64,000 nt of DNA from Spongilla lacustris (taxonomy: Eukaryota > Porifera > Demospongiae > Spongillida > Spongillidae). The DNA is taken from contig OX442418.1 of NCBI GenBank assembly GCA_949361645.1, positions 4,717,609-4,781,608 of the forward strand. The letters run 5' to 3'. Made by a program: the position numbers and the translations under genes. Shown one piece after another: positions 23,069-32,900 of this stretch (its first letter is position 1; each line of letters begins with the position of its first letter). The notes under the pieces are model-generated. The model was not told where the DNA came from. It saw only the letters and a list, made by a program, of their open reading frames with translations, and made no database searches.

Positions 23069-23908
23069 ATGGCGCATCAACAACAAATAAATGTGATGGC
23101 TGACATTTTGCATCCCGCTCAATTGCCTAAAAAATCTGTGGAGCCTTGGGTAAAAGTATTTTGCGAGCAACATTTGGAAGCACTAAAAAATATTAATTTG
23201 GCAGTAAATTTCGTGGCGCCATATATAGATGAGGCAACTAATGAACAATTGGCGAATAATATTAAATGTCGAAGATGTAATAAATATTGCCCAGAGGTAA
23301 TGTATGCTAACCTTAAACACGGTGAAGGTAAAAAATCTATATGTTGCATTTGCAGCAGCGATGACTGTATATTACCTGAAATTGTAACAGGAATAAAAAA
23401 TATGACTCGCCGAATTCTCCTAAGAAAAAATGTTTATACCAATAGACTTACTAAATATACTTGTGAGTTATGTAAAATAACATTGACAAATTCTGCTAAA
23501 GGTTCTCATGAGGTTAGTAAACAACATACTGATAATATAAAACTTAAGCAAGAAAGGGAAGAACGAAATATGTCTCACGAAGAAACGGTTGATCAATATG
23601 AAGATCAACTTTATAAATTACAATCAGATATTGCAGTACTTGAGGAACAAGTTACAGATTTTGAAGATAAAATTACAGAATTTGAAGATAAAGTTGTAGA
23701 ACTTGAAGATAATAACGCAGATCTTAAGAAACAAGTAAAAGAAGTTGAACAAAAAGTTGTAGAACGTGATGATAAAATTTATATGCTTGAAACAGAACTT
23801 GATAGAGCACAAAATGAAGCTGATAACTTTCGTAGCAAATACGAACAACTTTTGGCACAAACGAATAAGCCTAAGGTAACAAGGCCTTATTATAGACGCT
23901 ATAAATAA
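23069..23908 (+). CDS. Zinc-finger and coiled-coil protein, unknown function
   Basis: 279 residues from ATG 23069; the codon before it is GTG, so the ATG is preferred. A Cys cluster (C67, C70, C74, then C92, C93, C95, C100) suggests one treble-clef or RING-like zinc site. A second finger, C132-x2-C135-x11-H147-x5-H153, is of the U1/matrin type. Residues about 160-265 are a long Glu/Lys-rich coiled coil with heptad-like VxDFEDKITEFEDK repeats, and the C-terminus is basic (RPYYRRYK). It follows the polymerase by 68 bp on the same strand. A nucleic-acid-binding scaffold is a guess; I recognise no family. Confidence 0.75.
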   Translation: MAHQQQINVMADILHPAQLPKKSVEPWVKVFCEQHLEALKNINLAVNFVAPYIDEATNEQLANNIKCRRCNKYCPEVMYANLKHGEGKKSICCICSSDDCILPEIVTGIKNMTRRILLRKNVYTNRLTKYTCELCKITLTNSAKGSHEVSKQHTDNIKLKQEREERNMSHEETVDQYEDQLYKLQSDIAVLEEQVTDFEDKITEFEDKVVELEDNNADLKKQVKEVEQKVVERDDKIYMLETELDRAQNEADNFRSKYEQLLAQTNKPKVTRPYYRRYK

Positions 23909-24382
23909 TTTTGTAAAAACTTTGCTAAGGTAATAATAAAAAAAATAAAAATAAATAAGTTAATTTTTTTTAGCATGCCCAATAAAAAGTTACCCACTTT
24001 TCATCTTTTTACCAGATGATGATTGTCATGTCTCAGACATGTTATTTTTGTCCATATTAAGGTGCGGACACTTCACCGGTAACCATGGGATCATTATTTT
24101 TTACTCGGTATAAGGGAGGAAATCACAGCTGGTCCTAATCATTGCTGGATACCTTCTGCCACCTCGCGATGGACAGTTACCGAGAAACCCACATTATATT
24201 TAAAACAGCTTTAATATTTATATAGTATTGATATAAGCACTTTGCCCTTGTGGGTTTATATGGCTTCGCAAAGTATTTAGAGGCAAACCAATTATGGTTG
24301 CAGGGTATGCTAAAACGGCTTCTGTTATTATGATGTAATGCTATAGTAGGTGTTTGGGTGTGGTAGCATTTTTTGTTTGAAA
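23909..24382. other. Viral non-coding stretch
   Basis: AT-rich near 23930-23985, then more mixed sequence without open frames or clear hairpins. It holds nothing I recognise. Confidence 0.4.
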
Positions 24383-24877
24383 ATGGCAGTATCTCGAGAG
24401 CTGGCTAAGAAAGAACTTACTGATCAATGGGAAACGTATTGCGATTATAAACAAGACTTTGTGGAGGCGTTGAATAACTATGCGAAGTATTGCAGCGAAA
24501 TGACCCCAAAACTGAAGGTATGCGGCTATCTGGAAAAACTTGTTGGAAAGTCGCCAAACCAAGTAAACGAGAATGAATGGAAGAAAGAAGTGGGCCTTGC
24601 TGCTTATGATTGTACGAGTTCTAGGTCCAGTAGGGCATCATCTCGAAGTTCAGTTCAACACCTCACGCGAGCAAAACGACGACAAATTGCTGACCAGGTG
24701 CCAATGGCGGTGGATGCTAGCTACCCGTACTACGCAGAAATGCAACCAGAAGCTCCTAAGGAAGTTGCACCTGATGATGTGAAAAAGTCTTTGGGACAAA
24801 TATTGGGAAAACTGGATGATCTTGGTGGCGCGTTACAATCGCTCAACAGCCGCGTGCAAGACTTGGAAAATTTCTGA
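24383..24877 (+). CDS. Small basic/Ser-rich protein with C-terminal coil, unknown
   Basis: 164 residues from ATG 24383; the in-frame upstream codon at 24350 is GTG. It begins AVSRELAKKELTDQWETYC, a helical N-terminal region. Then comes a Ser/Arg stretch (SSRSSRASSRSS), a basic RAKRRQ that could be a nuclear localisation signal, an acidic/Pro region, and a short terminal helix with leucines at heptad spacing. Base composition is richer in G and C than in flanking viral genes, and codons are less A/T-ending. That hints at a different origin. No family recognised. Confidence 0.6.
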   Translation: MAVSRELAKKELTDQWETYCDYKQDFVEALNNYAKYCSEMTPKLKVCGYLEKLVGKSPNQVNENEWKKEVGLAAYDCTSSRSSRASSRSSVQHLTRAKRRQIADQVPMAVDASYPYYAEMQPEAPKEVAPDDVKKSLGQILGKLDDLGGALQSLNSRVQDLENF

Positions 24878-24963
24878 ACAATTTCCCTACAAGCCCAATG
24901 ATTAACTTTGTGTGAGCCCAATGCTTAACTTTGATATTAAAATCAGTAAAAAATATATAAACT

Positions 24964-25122
24964 ATGGATATTTTATCAAGAATTCTTGTCGAGGATACGG
25001 TTAGAGTAATTTTAGATTACTTTGGGTATAAGGAGTTGTTAATACGTTTTTGGTTGCGCGATAAACTTGTTGTTCATTACAATATAAGGGCTAAAAAAAA
25101 AAAAATTAACTACTTAAATTAA
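24964..25122 (+). CDS. Possible 52-residue small protein
   Basis: An ATG preceded by an AAAAAATATATAAACT box opens a 52-codon frame. It starts MDILSRILVEDTVRVILDYF, has a hydrophobic/aromatic middle and ends in a Lys-rich tail partly encoded by an A13 run. It lies in the gap between the plus-strand gene ending at 24877 and the minus-strand gene at 25148. The A-run and small size make it uncertain. Confidence 0.35.
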   Translation: MDILSRILVEDTVRVILDYFGYKELLIRFWLRDKLVVHYNIRAKKKKINYLN

Positions 25123-25147
25123 CTTAATTATTATTATTATATAAAAT

Positions 25148-25363
25148 TTACTGGAAAGGCGCGTTTTCATCAATAACATATGCTATCATATCATCAGGAA
25201 TATGCTTTATATAATCAAGATCAAGATTGAAAATAGTATCAATTGATGTTTGTATATAATCGGTATTAACAGTATAACTATTTGACGTTACTTCTATTTT
25301 TTTTTCTTCCTTAACCTGGAAATCATCAAACGCTGCGAACTCGAAGTCATAAGAAGAAGACAT
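25148..25363 (-). CDS. Small acidic protein (71 aa), unknown
   Basis: Starts MSSSYDFEFAAFDDFQ and is strongly acidic and aromatic throughout, without Cys or membrane segments. It stands alone on the minus strand with an AT-rich leader (TATAAAGTATATC). Such short acidic proteins often bind other proteins, but nothing specific can be said. Confidence 0.5.
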   Translation of the reverse strand: MSSSYDFEFAAFDDFQVKEEKKIEVTSNSYTVNTDYIQTSIDTIFNLDLDYIKHIPDDMIAYVIDENAPFQ

Positions 25364-25493
25364 TTTTTGCTTTTTTACTTGATTGATATACTTTATACTT
25401 CTTGAATATCTAATATGAAAATTATTTTTAATGAGTAAAAAATTTTTGGGGATTTATATCACATTATTAACTTGTAGGGCATGCGACCCATTT

Positions 25494-25901
25494 TTAAAAT
25501 CTTTGGAGATATTCGTGGTTTCTATTAAGATAACTTTCTCTTGGGGAATCGTCATCCATCTTATAAATTTCTGCCATATACCTTTTAATAAGTTCCTCAG
25601 TAATTACTGTTTCAATGACTGGATGAGCTTCCAAATATGCATCTCGTAGTTTTTCAGATTCATCAATATCTGAAAGTATTTTTTGTTTTTCAGCTTTTAA
25701 GGCTTGCAACAGCTTTGGGAATTTAACCCCATCGCAAGCAGAAATTATCTTACCAGCAGTATTTAATGCTTCATAATTTCTAACAACATTAGAACACATA
25801 GTTCCATATTTGTATCTTTGATATTCAGGTGTTAAATTATCATTTATCAGGTCATAAATTATTCCAGCTTCCTCGATGACTTGTATTTTGTCAGATGCCA
25901 T
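25494..25901 (-). CDS. Predicted all-helical protein (135 aa), unknown
   Basis: Mostly amphipathic helix by composition (segments such as LLQALKAEKQKILSDIDESEKLRD), with no Cys cluster or membrane helix. It shares a divergent intergenic region (25902-26089) with the zinc-ribbon gene. Function not recognised. Confidence 0.65.
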   Translation of the reverse strand: MASDKIQVIEEAGIIYDLINDNLTPEYQRYKYGTMCSNVVRNYEALNTAGKIISACDGVKFPKLLQALKAEKQKILSDIDESEKLRDAYLEAHPVIETVITEELIKRYMAEIYKMDDDSPRESYLNRNHEYLQRF

Positions 25902-26089
25902 TTTTGTTTTCTCTCATAATACTTTTCAGTAGCGAAAATTCTAATATTAAAAAAGGTCGACCTTTTTCTCAGTAAAATATAAAATTACGTTGAGCAAACT
26001 AGTGGATATCAAATAAAAAGCTCCGGCGAGACTTGAGGCACATTGTCTATATTTTCTACCTACATTAGATAAATATCTATATATATTGT
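25902..26089. promoter_or_regulatory. Divergent promoter region
   Basis: 188 AT-rich bp between starts at 25901 (minus) and 26090 (plus), with ATATCTATATATATTG just before the plus-strand ATG. The role is inferred from layout only. Confidence 0.35.
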
Positions 26090-26593
26090 ATGATAAGCAC
26101 AAGAATGACCGAAATATACGAAGATAATTACGACGGTTGCAGTAAAACTCAAGTGCTCGACTCGCAAGGCATTTCTAGGACAGTTTTTATTCCAATGCAT
26201 CTAGAAAAGTTATATATGGATGCTAAAAAAGATTCTGATAATTATAACGATCATACGCCAAGATGCCCGGCTTGTACTGGTTACCTTAAAATGAGTGTTA
26301 GACCAAGAATTACTAGAAATGAGGTAAAAAAGATGTCATATAGAGTATATGATCGTGTTATAAAATGCGAGAAATGCCTGAAAGCTTATATTAAAGAGAC
26401 TAGAATTTATTATATTGTCAATTATTCCAAAGCCGAAATCCAACGAGCAAAAAGCTTGGGCATGCGATACGATGGTTATGTAAAATGCTGGTATATATTT
26501 AAAAGCAGCCCTATAAATAATCTAAAGCTAGCAGCAATACATTTTGATGAAATAGATTATAGATCGTTGCTAGGCGACGGTTCAATGCTATGA
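26090..26593 (+). CDS. Zinc-ribbon protein with DUF5710-like C-terminal module
   Basis: 167 residues. Two CxxC pairs (C59/C62 and C93/C96) form a probable zinc ribbon. Residues 107-137 read YYIVNYSKAEIQRAKSLGMRYDG and then KCWYIF. This fits the DUF5710 pattern (Y.nVpys...eAK.lGA.wD...k.WYi), a small module often attached to primases and other DNA-handling proteins. A DNA-processing role is therefore plausible but unproven. The gene is followed by a G-rich palindrome at its 3' end, shared with the convergent gene. Confidence 0.7.
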   Translation: MISTRMTEIYEDNYDGCSKTQVLDSQGISRTVFIPMHLEKLYMDAKKDSDNYNDHTPRCPACTGYLKMSVRPRITRNEVKKMSYRVYDRVIKCEKCLKAYIKETRIYYIVNYSKAEIQRAKSLGMRYDGYVKCWYIFKSSPINNLKLAAIHFDEIDYRSLLGDGSML

Positions 26594-26641
26594 GGTGGGG
26601 AACGCTTTAGCTAACTAATAGATAACTCAAAGGGGGGTTAA

Positions 26642-26658
26642 AGGGGGGTTTCCCCCCT
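26642..26658. terminator. Perfect hairpin between convergent genes
   Basis: Stem AGGGGGG / CCCCCCT around a TTT loop, preceded by another GGGGGG run. It lies at the convergent 3' ends of the genes at 26090-26593 and 26658-27158. A similar G/C-run arrangement follows the gene ending at 29846. Confidence 0.5.
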
Positions 26659-27158
26659 CATATGAGGTCAGAGGTTATACAGCCTGTACTAATAATAGCA
26701 AGAGTTTTTATTAATGTAGTTATATCATGTGAAGATGCCCCATAAAATGATAATGCGGTGCCTCCAGCTATTGGAATATAATGAGTGCTAAAATCTAGAG
26801 GGGCGTTAGATAGGCCATAGCTTAGGCCTAAATTTTTTTTGTAATATAATTCGCGAACTGCATTAGTTACACCGCCCGCAGAACCAAATAAAAATGGATC
26901 TTCTCCCAAGCTATAAGCCATTGCCCCAGAAACTATAGAAGCCAGGCCAATTTTTAGATAAACTGTTTTATCATTATCAAATTCTGGATTTACAAAATTT
27001 GGATTTACATTTACTACATTACTATTTGATAAATTAGGACTAACTGTTATAGTAGTATCGATTTTGGGTTGAACAATATTTGTATTCGGTGCCGTGACTG
27101 TTGCAGTGCTGCGGCTATTAGTCGTTGGCGAAGACGTTGATGACGATTGGTTACCCAT
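26658..27158 (-). CDS. Probable N-myristoylated membrane protein (virion-associated?)
   Basis: 166 residues starting MGNQSSST. Gly2 with Ser6 fits the N-myristoylation consensus. Residues 5-60 are Ser/Thr/Asn-rich and low complexity. From about residue 70 there are three or four Gly/Ala/Ser-rich hydrophobic helices, ending in a STGCITSDLI-like segment. Spacing and small motifs (hydrophobic pair, a TALSFYG-like segment, a terminal helix ending in xxSDx) resemble the genes at 27247 and 28771, suggesting paralogues. Myristoylated hydrophobic proteins in large DNA viruses are often inner-membrane or entry/fusion components; that is inference. Confidence 0.65.
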   Translation of the reverse strand: MGNQSSSTSSPTTNSRSTATVTAPNTNIVQPKIDTTITVSPNLSNSNVVNVNPNFVNPEFDNDKTVYLKIGLASIVSGAMAYSLGEDPFLFGSAGGVTNAVRELYYKKNLGLSYGLSNAPLDFSTHYIPIAGGTALSFYGASSHDITTLIKTLAIISTGCITSDLI

Positions 27159-27246
27159 GGTGATAATTTTTATTAAGTTATTTTTTTAGTTAATGAAAGT
27201 ATAGTAAATATTTAGCTAAAGCAGGTCTTAGGGCTTGCTGCCCAAC

Positions 27247-27699
27247 TTATATATCGGAGGTTGATTTATATTCCATGCTGCTAAGTTGGCTAGAGATAGC
27301 TGCTGATGCAGAGCTTGCAACGTCGAAGAACTTGCTGGATACAAAAAAAGGGTCTACAAATTTTAATACTATATCTGAGGCCACTCCATACATGGCCCCT
27401 CTCAGGAATTCGGATTTTAGATCGCCGGCCTGTTCAGATGCTGATGCAACACCCGCGAAAACGGCCCCGGCAGTAGCGGCACCAACTGCATATGATTTAT
27501 AACTCATAGGATTCGCAGCCATTCCAGTGGCAATATCGAGTTTAGGTAAAAGTAACGTTTTTCCATAGTAATCTCCCATACCAGCCAGAGCTGCCGTAAC
27601 CAATCCTGCATAAGTATAATTATAACCCGAATAATAATCAAAACCGTAGCAAATAGCACTAGCTACGACTCCTTGTTTAACTGCTTGCATTAGCGACAT
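27247..27699 (-). CDS. Small Gly/Ala-rich hydrophobic protein (paralogue family)
   Basis: 150 residues without the Ser/Thr tail of its neighbours. Hydrophobic helices lie at about 5-20, 30-45, 70-88 and 102-118. An AGLVTAALAGMGDYYGK segment aligns with AGISGISYLVGDQVANY of the protein at 28771, and the terminal YGVASDIV aligns with AAGIAADYL. It is therefore one of three related membrane or capsid-interior proteins. It diverges from the ATPase gene with a 97-bp gap. Confidence 0.65.
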   Translation of the reverse strand: MSLMQAVKQGVVASAICYGFDYYSGYNYTYAGLVTAALAGMGDYYGKTLLLPKLDIATGMAANPMSYKSYAVGAATAGAVFAGVASASEQAGDLKSEFLRGAMYGVASDIVLKFVDPFFVSSKFFDVASSASAAISSQLSSMEYKSTSDI

Positions 27700-27796
27700 T
27701 TTGGTATAACTTTTTATTATGATATTACATATTTAAATTAGGAAATTGCGTCACAATATATATTGGAAAATATCTATAGAGGATATATCCCCATAA
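27700..27796. promoter_or_regulatory. Divergent promoter region (hydrophobic protein / ATPase)
   Basis: 97 AT-rich bp between two starts, with TATATATTGG and AGAGGATATATCC before the ATPase ATG. Inferred from position. Confidence 0.35.
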
Positions 27797-28810
27797 ATGA
27801 ACGATGCAAGTATTCAGAAATTATTACAGGATCGTCCGAAGCTGGAGAAGCTTTGCACTGATCTTAATATTAGGAAGCCTTCTAGCAAGATCCCTAAAAC
27901 AAAATCTAAGAAAAGTAGCTCTAAATCTATGTTGGATAGCTTATGTGTATCTGGAGGAAAATCAAAATCAAAAGATAAAATCAAAGATATTGCTGACCAA
28001 CCTGCAGAAGAGATCGCTTCCGAATGCTCCCCCCTCATTGATGAAAGAGACCCAAATCCTAGTTCCCTTGAAAAACATACAGAAATAGATGCAGCTGAGC
28101 AGGGAAGAAGTCCCCCCTCTGAATTTTTGAGATTTCAAATAAAACCTACGGCTATGATGATATTTGGCCCTCCAGGTAGAGGTAAAAGTTATTTATTAAA
28201 AAAGATGTTTTTGAATCCCCCGTTAAATCCTGATGATATTAACCCTAAAACAGGAGAACCACAACCAGCGATACAAATGATAGTAATTTTTACACCAACC
28301 TTTAAAGATTGGGAAGATGTGCCTGAAGCTAAAAAATGCCTAAGATCTTGGAGTATAGATAGCATAAGATCATTAATGCAATACCAATATAATTCTGGGG
28401 GAAAACATCACATTGCCGTAATACTTGACGACATTTTGGCAGTTATAAATTTTGATGACAAATTAATGATAGAACTTTTCACCAGGCATAGGCATTATAA
28501 TATGAGTATTGTCATTTCTGCACAAAATATTACAAAAACTATACACAAAATTATAAGAAATATGATATCAATTTTCGTAACTTTTGATCTACCATCGTTA
28601 GAATCTAGTGACGCAGTATATAAAGCTTTTGGTGCTGATGTATGGCCAAGTATTAATGCAATGTTTCGTGATATAAAATCGCTAAATTTAAGAGAAACTC
28701 ATTCTTATGTAATTATAAGAGTTGGGGAGCCAGGTTATTCAGTAGGTTGCGAAGAGGGAGGAGAATTAGATCAAACAGTCCCTAAAGAGGAAGTATCAGA
28801 AGCTAAGTAG
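27797..28810 (+). CDS. A32-like genome-packaging ATPase
   Basis: 337 residues. After a Lys/Ser-rich N-terminal 115 residues comes a P-loop domain: Walker A GPPGRGKS (124-131), then a hydrophobic Walker B strand HIAVILDDIL with DD at 211-212, and a sensor-like strand SIVISAQN (about 240-247). This arrangement is that of the FtsK/HerA-type packaging ATPases of Polintons, virophages and poxvirus A32. Such enzymes drive DNA into preformed capsids. Its 3' end overlaps the convergent gene at 28771-29424 by 40 bp. Length is within the usual range given its long N-terminal extension. Confidence 0.85.
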   Translation: MNDASIQKLLQDRPKLEKLCTDLNIRKPSSKIPKTKSKKSSSKSMLDSLCVSGGKSKSKDKIKDIADQPAEEIASECSPLIDERDPNPSSLEKHTEIDAAEQGRSPPSEFLRFQIKPTAMMIFGPPGRGKSYLLKKMFLNPPLNPDDINPKTGEPQPAIQMIVIFTPTFKDWEDVPEAKKCLRSWSIDSIRSLMQYQYNSGGKHHIAVILDDILAVINFDDKLMIELFTRHRHYNMSIVISAQNITKTIHKIIRNMISIFVTFDLPSLESSDAVYKAFGADVWPSINAMFRDIKSLNLRETHSYVIIRVGEPGYSVGCEEGGELDQTVPKEEVSEAK

Positions 28811-29424
28811 TCAGCCGCAATACCAGCAGCAGAACTTATTAATGAAATTCCTAAACTTTCTGCAGTGCCGATACCTAGATATGACATAATGCCAACGCCT
28901 AGTGCTGTTGAAGCAGCAAATGTAATAATTTGATTTTTTCCCCCAGACGGCAATACATCCGGAGGTGCATACTTGTCATAAGGATTTGGCATAGCGATTG
29001 ATCCATTAAAATAATTTGCAACTTGATCACCAACTAAGTACGATATTCCTGAAATACCCGCTGACATATTTGGATTATAATTTAGCATATAGCCTCCCGC
29101 ATATCCCCCAGCTGCCGAGGATATTGTGGCCAAAATTGGAAAATTAAAACCACTTAGTGACCCAATGCCTTGCCCCTTGCCATCTTGAAATACTGAATTG
29201 GGCTGATTAAAACCAAAACTCGGCGTTGCTGTTGTTGAAGAACTTTGGCTAAATTTTTTACCTGATGAGGAATCGTCTTGATCTAAACTTATATTTATAG
29301 GGTTAGTTATTATTGGGCTGACCGTATTATTATTCGGAGAATAATTTGATAAATTTCGAGTACTATTGTCTGTGGCATTATATGCCTGACTTAGCTCCTG
29401 TCGTGATGTATCTACAGTAACCAT
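28771..29424 (-). CDS. Hydrophobic protein with Ser/Asn-rich N-terminus (paralogue family)
   Basis: 217 residues. The first 85 are Ser/Thr/Asn/Gln-rich. The remainder has Gly/Ala-rich hydrophobic segments (ATISSAAGGYAGGYM, GISGISYLVGD, ITFAASTALGVGIMSYLG, LGISLISSAAGIAADYL). The pattern matches the proteins at 26658 and 27247: helix, helix ending in GD, a Pro/Tyr-rich loop, then two helices. It overlaps the end of the ATPase gene on the opposite strand by 40 bp. Probably a membrane or capsid-lining component; not recognised beyond that. Confidence 0.65.
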   Translation of the reverse strand: MVTVDTSRQELSQAYNATDNSTRNLSNYSPNNNTVSPIITNPINISLDQDDSSSGKKFSQSSSTTATPSFGFNQPNSVFQDGKGQGIGSLSGFNFPILATISSAAGGYAGGYMLNYNPNMSAGISGISYLVGDQVANYFNGSIAMPNPYDKYAPPDVLPSGGKNQIITFAASTALGVGIMSYLGIGTAESLGISLISSAAGIAADYLASDTSSLGTV

Positions 29425-29483
29425 TGTTTCTAGAGTGTATTTGAGATATGTATAAATAATTATACCTTAAATATAGTTAAAAA

Positions 29484-29846
29484 ATGGCAGCTATAGCGGT
29501 AACGCAAGGATTTAGTGCGGCAAATGGAGTTTATCAAAGCTCAATAGTTCAGGACTCTCTGGCACAGGGGGCTATTCCCCATCGAATGATATATGCCGTT
29601 GTGATGGGAGGAGGTTCTTATCTTATAACTTCATTAGTAATGTCAGGGGGCATTTCGGGATTAATTAGGGGTACACAGGGAGCATTAGTTGACTCATCGC
29701 CAATTGGTTGGATAGTTAATCCATTTTTAAAAGGAAAAACTGCTGGAGATTATATATCAGGCAATACATCAAAAGGATTCTTTAAAGATAATGCAGCAGC
29801 AATAGCAGGAGCCGCCGGAGCAATTGTCGGCTTTATGATCGGGTGA
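29484..29846 (+). CDS. Small hydrophobic membrane protein (120 aa)
   Basis: Gly/Ala-rich with hydrophobic segments at about 35-58 and a C-terminal AAAIAGAAGAIVGFMIG helix. The size and the glycine-zipper-like tail recall small hydrophobic virion proteins. Similarity to the three neighbouring hydrophobic proteins is only general. It is divergent from the gene at 28771-29424 with a 59-bp gap and is followed by a palindrome and C-rich runs. Confidence 0.6.
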   Translation: MAAIAVTQGFSAANGVYQSSIVQDSLAQGAIPHRMIYAVVMGGGSYLITSLVMSGGISGLIRGTQGALVDSSPIGWIVNPFLKGKTAGDYISGNTSKGFFKDNAAAIAGAAGAIVGFMIG

Positions 29847-29855
29847 GGGGGTGGG

Positions 29856-29871
29856 GAATGCTAAAGCATTC
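29856..29871. terminator. Palindrome after the hydrophobic gene
   Basis: GAATGCTAAAGCATTC, 10 bp after the stop at 29846, followed by CCCCCC runs. It parallels the GGGGAACGCTTTAGC and GGGGGG runs after the stop at 26593, so the two 3' regions share a design. Confidence 0.45.
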
Positions 29872-29995
29872 AGAAGAAAACCCCCCTATGACCCCCCTTT
29901 ATTAGCTATATGAGATCTTTCACTAATAATTAACAAATAGAAAAAATAGATAACGTTTTGGTATCCTAAGCGGGTTTTAGGGCGCATCCCCTAAT

Positions 29996-32900
29996 ATGAC
30001 GTTGAGAGGTAACGCTGGAAGATTGGTGCAAGGCGTTAATAATTTGTCAGGTTTTGTTTCATTAACCGAAGGACCTGGCATAGAAATTATACCAAATAAT
30101 GCAAGAAATTCGCTACAATTTGGTACGGTTACTGCTATGTTAGAATTTGACGATATTTTGGCAAATGGTGATACTACTGCAAGATCAGCAAAATTTTTGA
30201 ATAATGCATCGGATACTATACCGGCACTTATTGTTCACAACACGTTAGATTTTGGTAGCGGGGGCTCTTCAGGAGCCTTGCCCGGTGTAACATTGAAATA
30301 TAGTCCTGGTACTCCAGATGGCTTAGTTATAGGTCCTACTACTGGCACAAATAAAAAAATATTAAGAACTGATATAATTGGCGCAAATACGTCTACAGCA
30401 ATTGCAGTTAAAAGTGGTATGACTTTTGATACAGGCCTTACATTGATAGTTGACAACTTAGTTGCACAAACTGTATCAACTAATGGGGATATTGCGGCTA
30501 GTAGATTATTGCCAATTGATACCTCTGGCTTAACAATAAATTTAGATACTTGCACGATGTCTTGTGCAGATAGTGTTGCAAATCCTAGTATTAATATACA
30601 GACTGAATTAAATTGCACAAGGGGTATTACAGCTGCTGCCGGAATGACACTTACGGGCGAATTAAATCTAAATAGTACAATTATAACCCCATCATTAATA
30701 GTTCCTATTGACCTTACTTTAAAACCATCCGGAGATGTTAGAGTTTTTAATGGTAAAACATTATTTTGTGACACAATTAGTCAAAGTAATACAAGTATTA
30801 ATTTTACCATAACAGCATTAGGTACTAATAGAAACATAAATATAAATCCCTCAGGCACGGGACGTACATATTTTGGCGGTAGTGGTATAATGGTGGGATA
30901 TATATCAAGTACTTTTGGTAGAGATATTACTATTCAACCCGATGCAGGGGCAATAAATTTACTTACTAATGTAAATGCAGCAAATATAACTGCTACTAAT
31001 ATTGTTACAGCAACAAATATAAATTTAAATATAACTCCTGGTGGCACTGGGTCAACAAATATTAATAGCGCTGTAGCAATTCGTGATAGCTTAACTGTAG
31101 ATACTATAAGATCTAGAACAACAAATGGCAATTTAATTTTGGCTGCTAATGGCACTGGAACTATAAATTTAAATTCTGCGGTAATTGGTACAAATATTAC
31201 TACTAATGTATTGACTTCACCGGCTGCAACAAATTTGTCTATAAATTCACCAGGAGGTGTCATAAATACAAATGCAACTAATATAACTGCCTCAGGAGCA
31301 TTATCACTAGCATCAAATGGAGCCCTAAATTTGCAGGCTCTTACCGGAAATAGCAGTGTTAATATATCAGGTACAGGCACTGGAACTATAAATCTAAATT
31401 CACCAGCAATAGGAACTACTATAACGGCAACAACATTTACATCACCTGCTAATACAAATTTGAATCTAAATGCCCCAGGTGGTAGTATATTATCAAACGC
31501 TCTTAATTGGTCGGCTACTGGGGTATTAGGAATAAATTCTGGCGGGACTATGACATTATGGCCAACAAATAATCAATGCATAATAGATGCTACTTTGACT
31601 GTAAATAGATCGATAATAGGTTCACGATTTGTAGGTACTGAATTTGTATCAAATGTGTTAAATACAGGTATCGCATTATCTCCAAACGGCACGGGACAGG
31701 TTAACGTTTTAGCAGGAAAAACGCTTACTGCAGACACAATAAGTTCTACAACAGCAAATACCAATTTAATTTTAACTCCTAATGGAACAGGCACTCAGGT
31801 TCAAATCGCAAGTGGTAAAACATTAGCTACAGATATTATAAATACAAATACAGCCGCTGCTATTGCAGTAAAAAATAATATGACTTTCGATGCGACAAAA
31901 ACATTAACTGTTGATAACATTATTTCAAAATCCATATCCAATAATGGTAACATAGTGGCGTCAAAATTGATAAAATATATAGGTGATGGCTTAACAATCG
32001 ATCTGGATAATTCTACAATAACTTGTAGTGATATAACGTTACCGATTCTTATAGAGCCTCACGTTCAAATAGATGGCATATTAACTTGCACATCTAACGC
32101 AATAATTTTTAACGGTTTAGCAACAACTACGTTAACACCATATGGCTCAACCGGATTAACAATTAATTTAAATAATAGCACATTATCATCAGCAGTTCCA
32201 ATAAACATAGGCTCTATTGTTGCAAATACTATAACTTCTGCTGCTGCAACAAATTTGACCATAAATTCACCAGGAGGCACCATAAATACAAATGCAACTA
32301 ACATCACTGCTTCTGGAGCATTATCATTGGCATCAAATGGAAACTTAAATTTGCAGGCTTCTACTGGAAATAGTAGTATTAATATATCGGCCAGCGGTTC
32401 TGGGGTTGTTAACATGTCAAGTCCATTGTTAGTAAATAGTATAATTCCATATAATTCTGCGGACTTAACGCTAGCTGCCAGTGGTATAAATGGAAATATC
32501 AATTTAACTGCTACAGGCACTGGAACTATAAAATGTAATTTTCCTTTAACGGCTTCAACAATAACTTCACCGGCTGCAACAAATTTGACCATAAATTCAC
32601 CAGGAGGCACCATAAATACAAATGCAACTAACATCACTGCTTCAGGAGCAATAGCTTTAAATTCTACTAATGCACGCTTGACACTTAATGCATGTACAAA
32701 TAATGTTTATGTAAGCTCGCCAGCAACTTTTAATGATAGTATAGCATGTTCAAGTTTTTCTAACGGAGTAAATAATAATATAATTATGACGCCTTTAACT
32801 GGAACTATTACTTTATCGACAAATAATGCCAATAATATAAATATAAACCCCGGAGGCCTAACATCTTTTGGCGGTAGTGGTATTAATTTACCAAATGGTG

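Noticed and set aside
30235..32637. Minus-strand open frames opposite the fibre-like gene
   Set aside because: Shadow frames caused by its biased Asn/Thr/Ser/Ile codons; no domains and no independent signals.
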